A DNA stretch of 64,000 nucleotides from JBBRQP01 sp038226175 (GTDB lineage: Bacteria; Cyanobacteriota; Cyanobacteriia; Gloeobacterales; Anthocerotibacteraceae). The stretch spans positions 5,388 to 69,387 of the forward strand of contig JBBRQP010000005.1 of assembly GCA_038226175.1 (NCBI GenBank). Direction: 5' to 3'. The notes beneath the pieces were generated by a model. That model did no database searches. It had not been told where the DNA came from and saw only the letters and a program-made list of their open reading frames with translations. Made by a program: the position numbers and the translations under genes. Below, one piece after another: positions 43,861 to 52,448 of the stretch (positions are counted from its first letter, which is position 1; every line of letters starts with the position of its first letter).

Positions 43861-45081
43861 CTATGCACTCTTGCGAATAGCATGCTCTAGCTCGGGGGCG
43901 AGGGCATGACCACGGGCAAGGGAGCCAAGGGTCTTGAGGGTGAGTTTTAACTGCACGAGGGGGTTGGCAGGAACCACAGTTTTGTAGAGATAGCTATCGA
44001 AAGTCAGCCGCTGTACATCACGGTCATCGCAGAGTTCGACAAAGGCTTCGCGGCTCGCATCGTTGCGATAGAAGATGTTTTGTAGGATACCGAGCACTTT
44101 ATAGGTCAGACCGTAGGCTTTATCCCAGCGACGCAGATATTCCTTGAGTTGAGCTTCTTCGGGATATTTACCCCCGGCGGTCAATTCAACCAGGAGTTCC
44201 GCCGCCATCCGTCCCGATTTGGCAGCAAAATAAATGCCTTCACCGGAGGATTTGGTCACGTATCCCGCTGCATCACCGACGAGCATCACCCGGTCTACCA
44301 CCCGCCGAGGACGAGGGCATTCGGGTAAGGGATGGGCTTCAATTTTAATGATCTCGCCGCCTTCAATTTTGGTACCCGCCCGTCGCCGCAGATAATTTTG
44401 CATCGTCGGTACGCCGTGCTTGTTGGGAATCATCGTGCCAGTGCCGACAGCCACATGGTCAGATTTAGGAAAAATCCAGGCATAAAAGTCTGGGGACACA
44501 TCACCACCAAGGTACATCTCAGCGCGGTCTTCGTAGTAAGCCATCTTATCAGCAGGCAATTTGATGCGCTCTTGGTAGGCAATGGCATAGGGAACATCAC
44601 CCGCATCAATCGCCTTAGCGACCTTGGAGTGAAAGCCATCAGCACCAATTACGTAATCAACTTGGATAGTTTTGGTCTCGCCAGTTTTGAGGCGATAGGT
44701 GAGTTCGTTCGGATGTCCAACTTTAAGCTCGACGAGTACGGCTTCGATTAAATTTGCACCACAGCTCGCGGCCCGTTCACGCATGAAACGATCCAGGACT
44801 TCACGCCGACACATGCCGATATATTCACCTTGATTGGGTAAATTAATATGAACATGATGGTTAGAAGGGGCGATCATCGTCATATTGCGGACTTGACGAT
44901 CAATAATTGACTGCGGCAAGTCAAATTCTTTGACCATGCATAACGGAATCGCGCCGCCACAGGGTTTGCTATTATTAAGATTTTTTTCAAAAAGATAGGT
45001 CTCACATCCCGCTTTTGCCAAAACTTCTGCTGCACTCGAACCCGCCGGTCCGCCGCCCACTACTGCTACCCGAATCGTCAA
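43861..45081 (-). CDS. chlP: Geranylgeranyl diphosphate reductase
   Basis: 406 residues with a TTG start (TTG-ACG-ATT, MTIRVAVVGGGPAGSSAAE); no ATG lies in frame near. FAD loop VGGGPAGSS, then CGGAIPLCMV, YVIGADGFHSKVAKAI, and VMLVGDAAGYVTKSSGEGIYFA. The enzyme reduces geranylgeranyl to phytyl groups for chlorophyll and tocopherol, so it works with the tocopherol cyclase in this window. Typical length. Confidence 0.95.
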   Translation of the reverse strand: MTIRVAVVGGGPAGSSAAEVLAKAGCETYLFEKNLNNSKPCGGAIPLCMVKEFDLPQSIIDRQVRNMTMIAPSNHHVHINLPNQGEYIGMCRREVLDRFMRERAASCGANLIEAVLVELKVGHPNELTYRLKTGETKTIQVDYVIGADGFHSKVAKAIDAGDVPYAIAYQERIKLPADKMAYYEDRAEMYLGGDVSPDFYAWIFPKSDHVAVGTGTMIPNKHGVPTMQNYLRRRAGTKIEGGEIIKIEAHPLPECPRPRRVVDRVMLVGDAAGYVTKSSGEGIYFAAKSGRMAAELLVELTAGGKYPEEAQLKEYLRRWDKAYGLTYKVLGILQNIFYRNDASREAFVELCDDRDVQRLTFDSYLYKTVVPANPLVQLKLTLKTLGSLARGHALAPELEHAIRKSA

Positions 45082-45207
45082 GGTTTTGCTCCAGTCTCTA
45101 GGTTTGCATTTTAACTCGGCGATTGAGATTGGACAAGTTTTATTGCCCTGTGTAAATATATTACTTCGCTTGGGCGCTTATAACACCGTCCTGTTAATGA
45201 TTAGCAA

Positions 45208-45427
45208 ATGCTGGGCAACCACAACGGGAGGATCTACCAAAAGATACCGAATCAGCTGCAAGATAAAGGCTATGAAGAAGCAGCAAGGTGCGTCCAGATA
45301 CGAAGGTTTAGATCACTATCACCGTGAAAATCCTAGCTTGACAGGAAAAACAGATTTTTACTTGAGTAAGAATGGTAACCTAGTTCCTCGCGGTAGTGAT
45401 GCCTCCCACCTTTACCCGGTGCGTTAA
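45208..45427 (+). pseudogene. Remnant of a polymorphic toxin C-terminal domain
   Basis: Two frames together look like the end of a secreted toxin. Frame one from ATG 45208 reads MLGNHNGRIYQKIPNQLQDK and runs out; frame two then reads YEGLDHYHRENPSLTGKTDF, and later NGNLVPRGSDASHLYPV, to the stop at 45427. The second part resembles the tail of WapA/Rhs-type toxins (H-Y-H-R-x-N-P near the G-K-x-D stretch). No secretion domain or full gene remains. It is followed by a likely immunity gene 1 bp later. Confidence 0.4.
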
Positions 45428-45428
45428 C

Positions 45429-45767
45429 ATGATAAATTATAAAGATATCGATTTTGAAGATGCAACTGTTACCGCGATTATTCATAACAAAAAATCGGTT
45501 CAGCTCGAATTGGAAGAAGCAACATTATCAGATAATACAAAAGTTTCAGTAATAATTGATTTTAAGGGTATCCGACAACTATTAACTGATAATATCCCAG
45601 TAAATGAAATAAGCATGGTGTATCCTGATGGTGAAATGTTACATTTGTCTTTTGCCGATCATGTTGCAGAGCTGATTACCGAGTGGAATGAATTCACGAG
45701 TCATCATTCCATAACAAGGTCATACAAAATTGAGTTCGATGATATGGACATTATTATAAAAAGTTGA
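45429..45767 (+). CDS. Small acidic protein, possible immunity protein
   Basis: 112 residues from ATG 45429, 1 bp after the stop of the toxin-like remnant. Acidic, beta-rich in appearance (KSVQLELEEATLSDNTKVSVIIDFKG, YKIEFDDMDIIIKS), no signal peptide. It is clearly more AT-rich than flanking genes, suggesting transfer. Adjacency to the toxin tail is the basis for the immunity proposal; no family recognised. Confidence 0.5.
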   Translation: MINYKDIDFEDATVTAIIHNKKSVQLELEEATLSDNTKVSVIIDFKGIRQLLTDNIPVNEISMVYPDGEMLHLSFADHVAELITEWNEFTSHHSITRSYKIEFDDMDIIIKS

Positions 45768-45899
45768 CTTCGCTTCTATGGCCTGAAGGGCATACTTTAT
45801 TATTATTTTCCCAAAGTTTGGGGTATGGCTGATATTAGTTAATCATGTATACATTAGCTAGATATGGGTGCCATCATATCCATTTTGTTAGAGGAGAGT

Positions 45900-46058
45900 A
45901 AATTTTTTAAGTGTAGTCACTGCGGTTGATATAGAGACCCCGATGTGAATAGTGCGCTTGACCTTTCTCGATTGGGACAGCTTGGAAATTGCGCAATTTT
46001 TGCTGCGAACGATGTAATTACCGTGATCGCATTTGATTTATGGGAAGCAGCTCAATAA
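45900..46058 (+). pseudogene. TnpB (IS200/IS605-type) C-terminal relic
   Basis: The frame reads K-F-F-K-C-S-H-C-G, a TGA stop, then Y-R-D-P-D-V-N-S-A-L-D-L-S-R-L-G-Q-L and ends at TAA 46056-46058. The C-x2-C pair and D-x-N-x-A-L match the zinc ribbon and last RuvC aspartate of TnpB. Nothing of the upstream protein is visible. The rest of the 45768-46149 gap has no recognised gene. Confidence 0.5.
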
Positions 46059-46149
46059 TCCTAAAACTGATATGGACTGTCATGAGTCAGGCTAAAGTAC
46101 GCACGCCAGCATCTATGAGAGAATAAAAAAGTATTCTTGAGTACCTCCG

Positions 46150-46611
46150 ATGAACTTGCTGCGGTTAACTTTGGGGCTGAGTATGTTGTGTGTAGGCTGC
46201 TATGCCACGACCGTCCAAGCCACGCCCACGAAAAAGCCTGCATCCACCACCATGACCAAAAAAGGATCTCCCGTGACCACAACCCCTTCCGGCCTTCAAT
46301 ACGAAGATTTGCGTATTGGAACTGGCGCAGCACCTAAAGCTGGACAAATTGTCGCTGTCAACTACGTCGGGACGCTACCTGATGGCAAAGAATTTGATAA
46401 CTCCTACAAGCGCGGTGAGCCGATTAAATTTCACCTTGGCGGCGGCGAAGTGATCAAAGGTTGGGATGAAGGTTTGTCTACGATGAAAGTGGGTGGCAAG
46501 CGCAAACTCACCATTCCGCCGAGCTTGGGCTATGGTGCCGCTGGGGCTGGTGGGGTAATTCCGCCTAATGCGACCTTGATTTTTGAAGTCGAACTCGTTA
46601 GTGCCAACTAA
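46150..46611 (+). CDS. FKBP-type peptidyl-prolyl isomerase, exported
   Basis: 153 residues. The N-terminus is a signal peptide (MNLLRLTLGLSMLCVGC); either lipoprotein processing at that Cys or cleavage after TVQA is possible. A low-complexity Thr/Pro/Lys linker precedes an FKBP domain (GLQYEDLRIGTG, VAVNYVGTLPDGKEFDNSY, GEVIKGWDEGL, LGYGAAGAGGVIPPNATLIF), complete in length. It folds proteins by proline isomerisation in the periplasm or lumen. Confidence 0.93.
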   Translation: MNLLRLTLGLSMLCVGCYATTVQATPTKKPASTTMTKKGSPVTTTPSGLQYEDLRIGTGAAPKAGQIVAVNYVGTLPDGKEFDNSYKRGEPIKFHLGGGEVIKGWDEGLSTMKVGGKRKLTIPPSLGYGAAGAGGVIPPNATLIFEVELVSAN

Positions 46612-46685
46612 CCACACTGGTTAACTTCATTGAACGGCTCTTGGGTGCTCAGTCGCTTTCGCCCTAGCTCAGCCCCCAGAGTCGT

Positions 46686-48059
46686 CTAATGACCATAACC
46701 CAACATGTATGTGACTGCGCCTAAAAAGGTGAAAAATCCAATGGCATCAAGCATAGTAGTCAGCAATGGCCCGCTGATGAGAGCTGGATCTAGTCCTGCC
46801 CTTTTGAGAAACATCGGTAGCATCGTACCTGCCGAGGCCGCAATCAAGACATTAAAAAACATGGCAATGCCCGTTACTACCGCCACCCAGCTATATTGCC
46901 CCTGCGCCCAAAACAGCGATAACAGACCCAACATCAAACCGATGACCAAGGCATTACAAAGGCCAGCCAGAATTTCTTTGCGCAAAATCTTGAAGACATC
47001 TAACGGAGATACTTCACCAACACCCAGACCACGTACGGTCACAGCCAAAGTCTGAATAGCAACATTACCGCTGGTATTAGAGATGATCGGCATAATCACA
47101 GCGAGGACTGGTACTAGAGCAATGGTGCTTTGAAAAGGTGCAATTACCCCCGCCACGCCCGCGTAGAGCACCACATTACCTGCTAACCAAGGTAGACGTT
47201 TTTGGACTGAAACTAGAGGCGGGGCTAAGGCTGCTTCGTCCCCAGCTTGAATCCCAGATAATTTTTGGATATCTTCGGTAGCAGACTGTTCGATGATATC
47301 CACCACATCATCAACGGTGACAATGCCAACCAAGCGTTGATCGCGGTCAACAACCGGCATCGCTAGCAGATCATAGCGTTTCATCAAACGGGCGACTTCT
47401 TTTTGTGGTGCTAAGGTTTGGACTGAGATTAAGCGTTGCTGTGCAAGTTCTGAGATCAGCTGATCAGGTTCGGCAAAGATCAGTTGCCGCAGAGAAACTA
47501 CGCCATTGAGCATCCGGTCAGGGTCCGTCAGATAACAATAATAAATAGTTTCTTTGTCTGCATCCAAACGCCGAATTTTTTGGATGGCCTGAGCGACCGT
47601 CAAATCAGTCCGTAACCGCACATACTCGGTCGTCATCACCCGTCCGGCGGTAGATTCTGGATAGCCCAACAGCAGTGACGTCGCTTCGCGCTCAGAAGGA
47701 CTAAGTTGTAACAGTAGCCGTTTGACAACTCTCGCGGGAAGCTCATCAAAGAGATCAGCCCGGTCATCAGGTGTCATGGCTTCGACTAATTCCCGAATTT
47801 CTTGGCGATGTAAGTTACTGATCAGGTCTTCTTGTACTTCAAGAGGCAAATAGCCAAATACTTCGTTGGCCTGCTCTTTGGCTAATAGACGAAAAGCAAT
47901 CGCCTGACGGTCTGGTAACTGAGTAGTCAAATAATCGCTGGTATCAACGGGATTCAGCGCGTTAAGTTTGGCTTTAAGTTGACTCAGATTCAATTCTTCC
48001 GAGCCAGTTAGTGGCAAGCCTATAGCTTCCACTCCCTCGCGCATGGCGTTGGTCATCAT
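46686..48059 (-). CDS. mgtE: Magnesium transporter MgtE
   Basis: 457 residues with an N-terminal helical domain (LEVQEDLISNLHRQEIRELVEAM, DRADLFDELP), two CBS domains (about residues 140-265, ending GIVTVDDVVDIIEQSATEDI), a plug helix and five membrane segments (including LPWLAGNVVLYAGVAGVIA). The Mg-selectivity region shows MPIISNTSGNVAIQTLAVTVRGL. The transporter closes when internal Mg is high through its N and CBS domains. Confidence 0.95.
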   Translation of the reverse strand: MMTNAMREGVEAIGLPLTGSEELNLSQLKAKLNALNPVDTSDYLTTQLPDRQAIAFRLLAKEQANEVFGYLPLEVQEDLISNLHRQEIRELVEAMTPDDRADLFDELPARVVKRLLLQLSPSEREATSLLLGYPESTAGRVMTTEYVRLRTDLTVAQAIQKIRRLDADKETIYYCYLTDPDRMLNGVVSLRQLIFAEPDQLISELAQQRLISVQTLAPQKEVARLMKRYDLLAMPVVDRDQRLVGIVTVDDVVDIIEQSATEDIQKLSGIQAGDEAALAPPLVSVQKRLPWLAGNVVLYAGVAGVIAPFQSTIALVPVLAVIMPIISNTSGNVAIQTLAVTVRGLGVGEVSPLDVFKILRKEILAGLCNALVIGLMLGLLSLFWAQGQYSWVAVVTGIAMFFNVLIAASAGTMLPMFLKRAGLDPALISGPLLTTMLDAIGFFTFLGAVTYMLGYGH

Positions 48060-48320
48060 GGTTCCTCTCCTCTTGGCAGCCAGTGCCAGAGGAAAGGGCG
48101 ACCCTACCTATCTGACCTGTCTGCCGCGTCTACTGTCACTGTCCAAGGACTAAACCCCTTACAGAACTCGGCATCAGTAGCGAAAAATACACTACTGCTA
48201 AACCGATAGTACTCCTTTCGAGTAAGGATGACCACCCCTTATCAAAAGTTTTTTGCACTTATACAAAGGTCTATGCACCAGTTATTTTCTAAGTAGAGCA
48301 AAGACTTACTTAGAGTATGT
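48060..48320 (-). other. mgtE 5' region, unresolved
   Basis: 261 bp without a gene. Just before mgtE a CCTCTGGCA / TGCCAAGAGG stem overlaps the ribosome binding region (AGAGGAGAGG). I looked for M-box and yybP-ykoY signatures and saw neither. The Mg-transporter context makes a regulatory leader possible. Confidence 0.25.
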
Positions 48321-49556
48321 CTAAAGTCCGGTATCACAAATATGAACAACTCTCACAGAACGGCTATCACCAGGATTTTTACCTTGATAATAAATATAAG
48401 GCCGACCATCTGCCAAAAAGAACGACTTGGGATTATTACGATTGACCCGGCTGCCAGAACTAACCCGACGATATAAAGGATTTTTGGCATCAATACCCGC
48501 AATCCAAACATACGTTGGAATTCCCGAATCTTGAACGCCTGGGGTAGCTGAGACAACCAACGAAATATAAGAACGACCATTATAAACAAATTGTTGGGGA
48601 GAGAGAATAAATGGATTCTCAAGATCAGGAATAGTTAAGGTATTAAAGCGTTTCCAAGTAGCGGTTGTAGCATCATAAGAATAGAGACCAATCGTATCTT
48701 TGAGAGGAATCGGTGGTCCACCCAAAGGGTCAGGTTTTGATTGTTCGACGGTACAAAAGAAGATGTAATCATTGTTAAATTCGGGAGCTTGCCACATGTA
48801 GGCATAATTCTTGGGTCCGGCATCAAACGTAAGCTGGGTAAGTAAGGCCGTATCCACATCATATTGATAGATTTGTTGGACGCGTCCAGTGGTTTTGATA
48901 TTCAAGATAAGCGAACGTTTACCCGGTATCCACCGTCCACGATCTGTGGCGGTAGGCAAGGCAACGGGCGTTGAGATGGTGTTGGTCGTGGGATTAAAAT
49001 TGCTCCAACCATTAGTTGTATCGTTGAGTCGATAAAATAAGCGCGGATTGGTGTCATAAATGTCTAAACTCGGATAAGGCCCGAGTAATGGTAACCCGCC
49101 CGTAATGTAAGACTGTGTCTATGTATTCCCAACCAAAATACTACGCGCTAAAGCTCCAGTCTGTCCGGTAACATCTTTGGTAAAATAAACCGCTGGGCCG
49201 CTTGCGCCAAAACCCCAAGTTGGGCCATTGTAGCCGTCAACAACGGTTGTTCCAGCCAATTTGCCCTGACCATTAAATGGCACAAAATTACCGGTCAAGG
49301 GGTCAATATCTGCCACCCAAAGATTATTATCACTGTTATCAGTATTATTTTCGCTACCCACGGTAAACCAAGTTGCACGGTAGTTGAAGTTATCAAAATC
49401 TGGATCGCGTACTGAAACTGTAGGATCGGTTACGATTCTATCTTTAACGACAAAGGCATTAGTGCCTGCTTTTGCTGAAGAACTAAAGGCCAAACTCGCT
49501 GCACCGCTAGCTAGTGAAGAGATGATCTGACGACGCGAATAATGAGGGTTCATCAT
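48321..49556 (-). pseudogene. Tat-exported protein of unknown function, interrupted by one TAG
   Basis: The same frame runs from ATG 49556 (MMNPHYSRRQIISSLASGA, a twin-arginine signal) to the stop at 48321 except for one TAG at 49119-49121. The two parts correspond to the N-terminal ~145 and C-terminal residues of the tandem paralogue at 49660. Motifs shared are DPDFDNFNYR, GPYPSLD, DRGRWIPGKR, YQYDVDTALLTQLTFDAG, FLADGRPYIYYQ and HICDTGL. A single base change would restore the gene. Confidence 0.75.
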
Positions 49557-49659
49557 GAACTTTTTGGCTCCCTAGGGCAACTTTTGCTAAGACTGCACTG
49601 ATGATACAGGCTTTAGCAAAATTTTCCTACTGCCATCCCAACTTACCTATAAGCAGTGA

Positions 49660-50934
49660 CTACAGACCCGTATCGCAGATATGCAAAATGCGCGTACCAC
49701 CGGGCACACCGTAAGGATTGGTATTCATCGTCTTCTCTTGATAATAAATATAAGGCCGTCCATCAGCCAAAAAGAAGGCTTTGGGGTTGTTACGCGAGGT
49801 CTGATTCGCTGCATTTTTGTTGGTCGGGTCTCCGGCACTCACCTGACGGAAAAAAGGATTACTTTTATCAATCCCCGCGATCCAGATCAGATTGGGATAT
49901 TGACGGTTTTGAACCTGGGCTTGGGTTTGCAGCTCAATGAAAACGTAAGACCGCCCGTTATAAATAAATTGTTGGGGCGACAGGAAGAACGGAAACTTAG
50001 GCGCCAAACTAGTGTAATCAAAGCTGTAGAAATTAATCCATTTACCTTTGATAGGGTCGTAGTTATAAAAATTCATCGCATCGCCGATATAGAGACCATT
50101 GATGTCGTTGAGCTGAACTGTGTTAAAGAAAATATAGTCATTGTTAAATTCGGGTGCCTTCCACATATACGAGTAATTCTTGGTACCAGCATCAAAGGTC
50201 AACTGGGTAAGGAGTGCAGTATCTACATCATATTGATAAGTTTGCTGTAGCCGATTGGTGGTTTTGATGTTCATAATCAAAGCCCGCTTACCCGGAATCC
50301 AGCGCCCACGATCAGTTCCAGTCGGCAACAAAGTTGGATTAGTTAGCGCACCTGTTGCTTGATCAAGATAGCCCCAGTAGGCCACTTGGGTATCTTGTGA
50401 ATTGGCAGTTTTATAAAATACCCGCAAGCCCATCGTGTCATTGGTATCTAGACTCGGATAAGGACCAAGGCCACCTGCACCACCCGGTACAAAACCATCT
50501 GTCCAAGTATTCGTGCTGGGGTTAAAGTTAACAACACCTAAACTGCCATTGAGAGGCGGATCATTTTTGGTGTAATAAATTCCTAATCCACTGGCAGTAA
50601 AACCCCAGGTAACGCCGTTATACCCATCTTTTTCGCCAGTACCCACTTGAAGACCCTGACCGTTAGCCGGAAAAAGGCCACCCGTGAGCGGGTTGACATC
50701 GGCAATCCAGATATTACCGCCCCCATTGCTTCCGGCATCATCGTGCCATGCCATGCGGTAATTATAGTTATCGAAATCAGGGTCTTTGAGAGACACCGCT
50801 GGATCAGATACAATCCGGTCATTAATGATAAAAGTGTTGGAACGTGCGGTGGCTGTCTTTGTTAATCCTAAACCCGCAACGCCACTCGTCAAGAAAGTCA
50901 TCGCCTGACGACGGGAGTAATAATCAGGTGTCAT
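49660..50934 (-). CDS. Tat-exported protein of unknown function, intact paralogue
   Basis: 424 residues. Twin-arginine start YSRRQAMTFLTSGVAGLG, cleavage near TATA-RS. The rest looks like a beta-rich propeller-type protein with repeated short segments (NIWIADVNPLTG, YQYDVDTALLTQL, FLSPQQFIYNGRSY, LIWIAGIDKSNP, FLADGRPYIYYQ, HICDTGL). No named domain recognised. It is a tandem duplicate of the interrupted gene just downstream (gap 103 bp). Tat export implies a folded or cofactor-bound product in the periplasm or lumen. Confidence 0.7.
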   Translation of the reverse strand: MTPDYYSRRQAMTFLTSGVAGLGLTKTATARSNTFIINDRIVSDPAVSLKDPDFDNYNYRMAWHDDAGSNGGGNIWIADVNPLTGGLFPANGQGLQVGTGEKDGYNGVTWGFTASGLGIYYTKNDPPLNGSLGVVNFNPSTNTWTDGFVPGGAGGLGPYPSLDTNDTMGLRVFYKTANSQDTQVAYWGYLDQATGALTNPTLLPTGTDRGRWIPGKRALIMNIKTTNRLQQTYQYDVDTALLTQLTFDAGTKNYSYMWKAPEFNNDYIFFNTVQLNDINGLYIGDAMNFYNYDPIKGKWINFYSFDYTSLAPKFPFFLSPQQFIYNGRSYVFIELQTQAQVQNRQYPNLIWIAGIDKSNPFFRQVSAGDPTNKNAANQTSRNNPKAFFLADGRPYIYYQEKTMNTNPYGVPGGTRILHICDTGL

Positions 50935-51014
50935 GTTCTACTTACCTTGGGAGAATCAAAGGAAAGACGTCACAATCAAGCACAATGTTCCAGTGTGTAC
51001 GATGTTTGGCAGAA

Positions 51015-51128
51015 CTAGCCGCCAAAAGGAGTTTCGCGCTTATATTGCAACCACGCCGCCACAAATAAACCAGCTAAGGTCACTAAAACCAGTCCAACCA
51101 CAATACCTAACAGAATCGGTTCAACCAC
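51015..51128 (-). CDS. petG: Cytochrome b6f subunit PetG
   Basis: 37 residues with a GTG start: VVEPILLGIVVGLVLVTLAG followed by LFVAAWLQYKRETPFGG. This matches PetG (M-V-E-P-L-L-x-G-I-V-L-G-L, T-L-A-G-L-F-V-A-A-Y-L-Q-Y) almost throughout. It is a single-helix subunit needed for stability of the b6f complex. The upstream GGGGAAAG may be the ribosome binding site. Stop at 51015; 80 bp beyond the start of the Tat-exported gene that follows on this strand. Confidence 0.95.
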   Translation of the reverse strand: MVEPILLGIVVGLVLVTLAGLFVAAWLQYKRETPFGG

Positions 51129-51222
51129 AATACTTTCCCCGGTCAACAGCCCTATCTTATCGTAAGCCGTAGTGATCGGCTAGCTAACCAGGATCGCAGC
51201 AACCATTTCTAGGGTTATCCTA

Positions 51223-51260
51223 AAAAAACGAGTGTGGGTCATGACCCGCATAACCCACAC
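51223..51260 (-). terminator. Rho-independent terminator of dps
   Basis: GTGTGGGT / ACCCACAC 8-bp stem around a 13-nt loop, followed on the minus strand by TCGTTTTTTTAGG. It lies 27 bp beyond the dps stop at 51288. Confidence 0.85.
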
Positions 51261-51287
51261 CTAGCAACAAGTTTGCTTCTGAGAAAT

Positions 51288-51833
51288 TTAGTTCATATCA
51301 TCGTGAACTTTGATGCCAACGCCTTGTTTAGCTTCAGGCATCGGAATAATGGATTCACCTTCTAAGAAAGAACGTAACATCCAAGCCATCATCTCATGAC
51401 CTTCCATTAACCCCGTGAGAAAATCAGCGGTTCCTACATCTTGATACTTGGTGTCACACTCGTCGATGTGCTGACGGAGATTACGAATGACTTGCTCATG
51501 ATCATCACGTAAGCGCGCTACCATTTCGTAGGCAGTGGGTACATCACCAGGATGTTCTTTGAGGGTACCGTATTTAAGAAAACCTTGAGCGGTGCCGACA
51601 GGATAGCCTCCGAGCATCCGCACACGTTCAGCGATGGCATCAACATTAAGACTTAGCGTCTCGTACTGCTCATCCCACAGTGTGTGCAAGGAGCGAAACT
51701 GAGGCCCAGTGACATCCCAATGATGCTTTTTGGTTTTGATCAGAAGCAGATAAGCATCAGCCAAATCAGCCTTTAATAATTCAATCACGCCTTCACGTTG
51801 TTTGGAAGTAAGCCCAATATTTACTTTCTGCAT
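51288..51833 (-). CDS. dps: Dps-family ferritin-like DNA-protection protein
   Basis: 181 residues, four-helix ferritin fold. Ferroxidase-site residues appear in KTKKHHWDVTGPQFRSLHTLWDEQYE (His, His, Asp, Glu). The final helix carries TADFLTGLMEGHEMMAWMLRSFLEG. Dps stores iron and shields DNA from peroxide damage. It is monocistronic with its own terminator and follows a strong hairpin that ends the gene before it. Confidence 0.9.
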   Translation of the reverse strand: MQKVNIGLTSKQREGVIELLKADLADAYLLLIKTKKHHWDVTGPQFRSLHTLWDEQYETLSLNVDAIAERVRMLGGYPVGTAQGFLKYGTLKEHPGDVPTAYEMVARLRDDHEQVIRNLRQHIDECDTKYQDVGTADFLTGLMEGHEMMAWMLRSFLEGESIIPMPEAKQGVGIKVHDDMN

Positions 51834-51910
51834 GACAAAAACTCCACGTGCAATAATTTCATTATCAAAGGTCTGCCGCTGTGATCATTCTCCCTTAGGG
51901 TAGATCTTCC

Positions 51911-51951
51911 AAAAAATAAGCAGGGCATCAAGTTTAACTTGATGCCCTGCT
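51911..51951 (-). terminator. Strong terminator of the 109-residue exported protein gene
   Basis: AGCAGGGCATCAAGTT and AACTTGATGCCCTGCT form a near-perfect stem around 1-5 nt, followed on the minus strand by TTATTTTTT. It ends the gene with stop at 51967 and separates it from dps. Confidence 0.9.
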
Positions 51952-51966
51952 AAAAGTTAGCTCATC

Positions 51967-52296
51967 CTACTTACAGAATGGAGCAATGGCTTCATCTTCG
52001 CACGTAGGGATGCTATTGGAATCTTGATTAGTAATACTCAAGACTTGTTGCTGATCCATGCGATTGAGAGCAGAGCTAAAATAGCGCAAAGCCGATTGGG
52101 TGCGTACGGATTTATCATCTACATTGGTCGCAGGCCGCAACCACAAAGGCAAGGCTCCATAACGGTTTGGGGTATCGATGATCGGTGGCGCACTTGGCAT
52201 GGTCGCAGTATTGACAGCAACGGCTGGCTGAGCAAACACAGGAGACAGAGCCGACATTAACAAGACTGCGAACGCACCAGAAACAACAGCTTTCAT
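51967..52296 (-). CDS. Small exported protein, unknown
   Basis: 109 residues from ATG 52296, preceded by GAGGAAAG; a longer frame from 52404 has no signal logic. Signal peptide MKAVVSGAFAVLLMSALSPVFA. The mature part is proline-rich (MPSAPPIIDTPNRYG) and ends in CEDEAIAPFCK, which could form a disulfide. No family recognised. Confidence 0.6.
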   Translation of the reverse strand: MKAVVSGAFAVLLMSALSPVFAQPAVAVNTATMPSAPPIIDTPNRYGALPLWLRPATNVDDKSVRTQSALRYFSSALNRMDQQQVLSITNQDSNSIPTCEDEAIAPFCK

Positions 52297-52392
52297 GACT
52301 TTCCTCAACATCAAATATAAACCTAGTATAGATAGATCAAGGCAACTGTTCATACCGCTCAAGATAGAGATTAACTTACCACAAGATAGATA

Positions 52393-52430
52393 AAAAAGAG
52401 ACAAGAGAAATATTTCTCTTGTCTCTTTTT
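52393..52430. terminator. Perfect 38-bp palindrome, bidirectional terminator
   Basis: AAAAAGAGACAAGAGAAA and its exact reverse complement around a TA centre: an 18-bp stem with A- and T-runs at the ends. It follows the stop of the 52449 gene and lies in the promoter-side space of the 51967 gene. Confidence 0.9.
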
Positions 52431-52448
52431 AGATGTACCTACAAATGG

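Noticed and set aside
45385..45402. LVPRGS, the thrombin cleavage sequence used in cloning tags, in the toxin remnant
   Set aside because: The surrounding residues fit a natural toxin tail and no tag or vector sequence is adjacent; treated as coincidence.
48060..48320. M-box or yybP-ykoY riboswitch before mgtE
   Set aside because: Neither consensus core could be found by eye on the minus strand.
49681..50250. 189-codon plus-strand frame
   Set aside because: It is antisense to the intact Tat-exported protein, whose protein-level conservation explains the openness.
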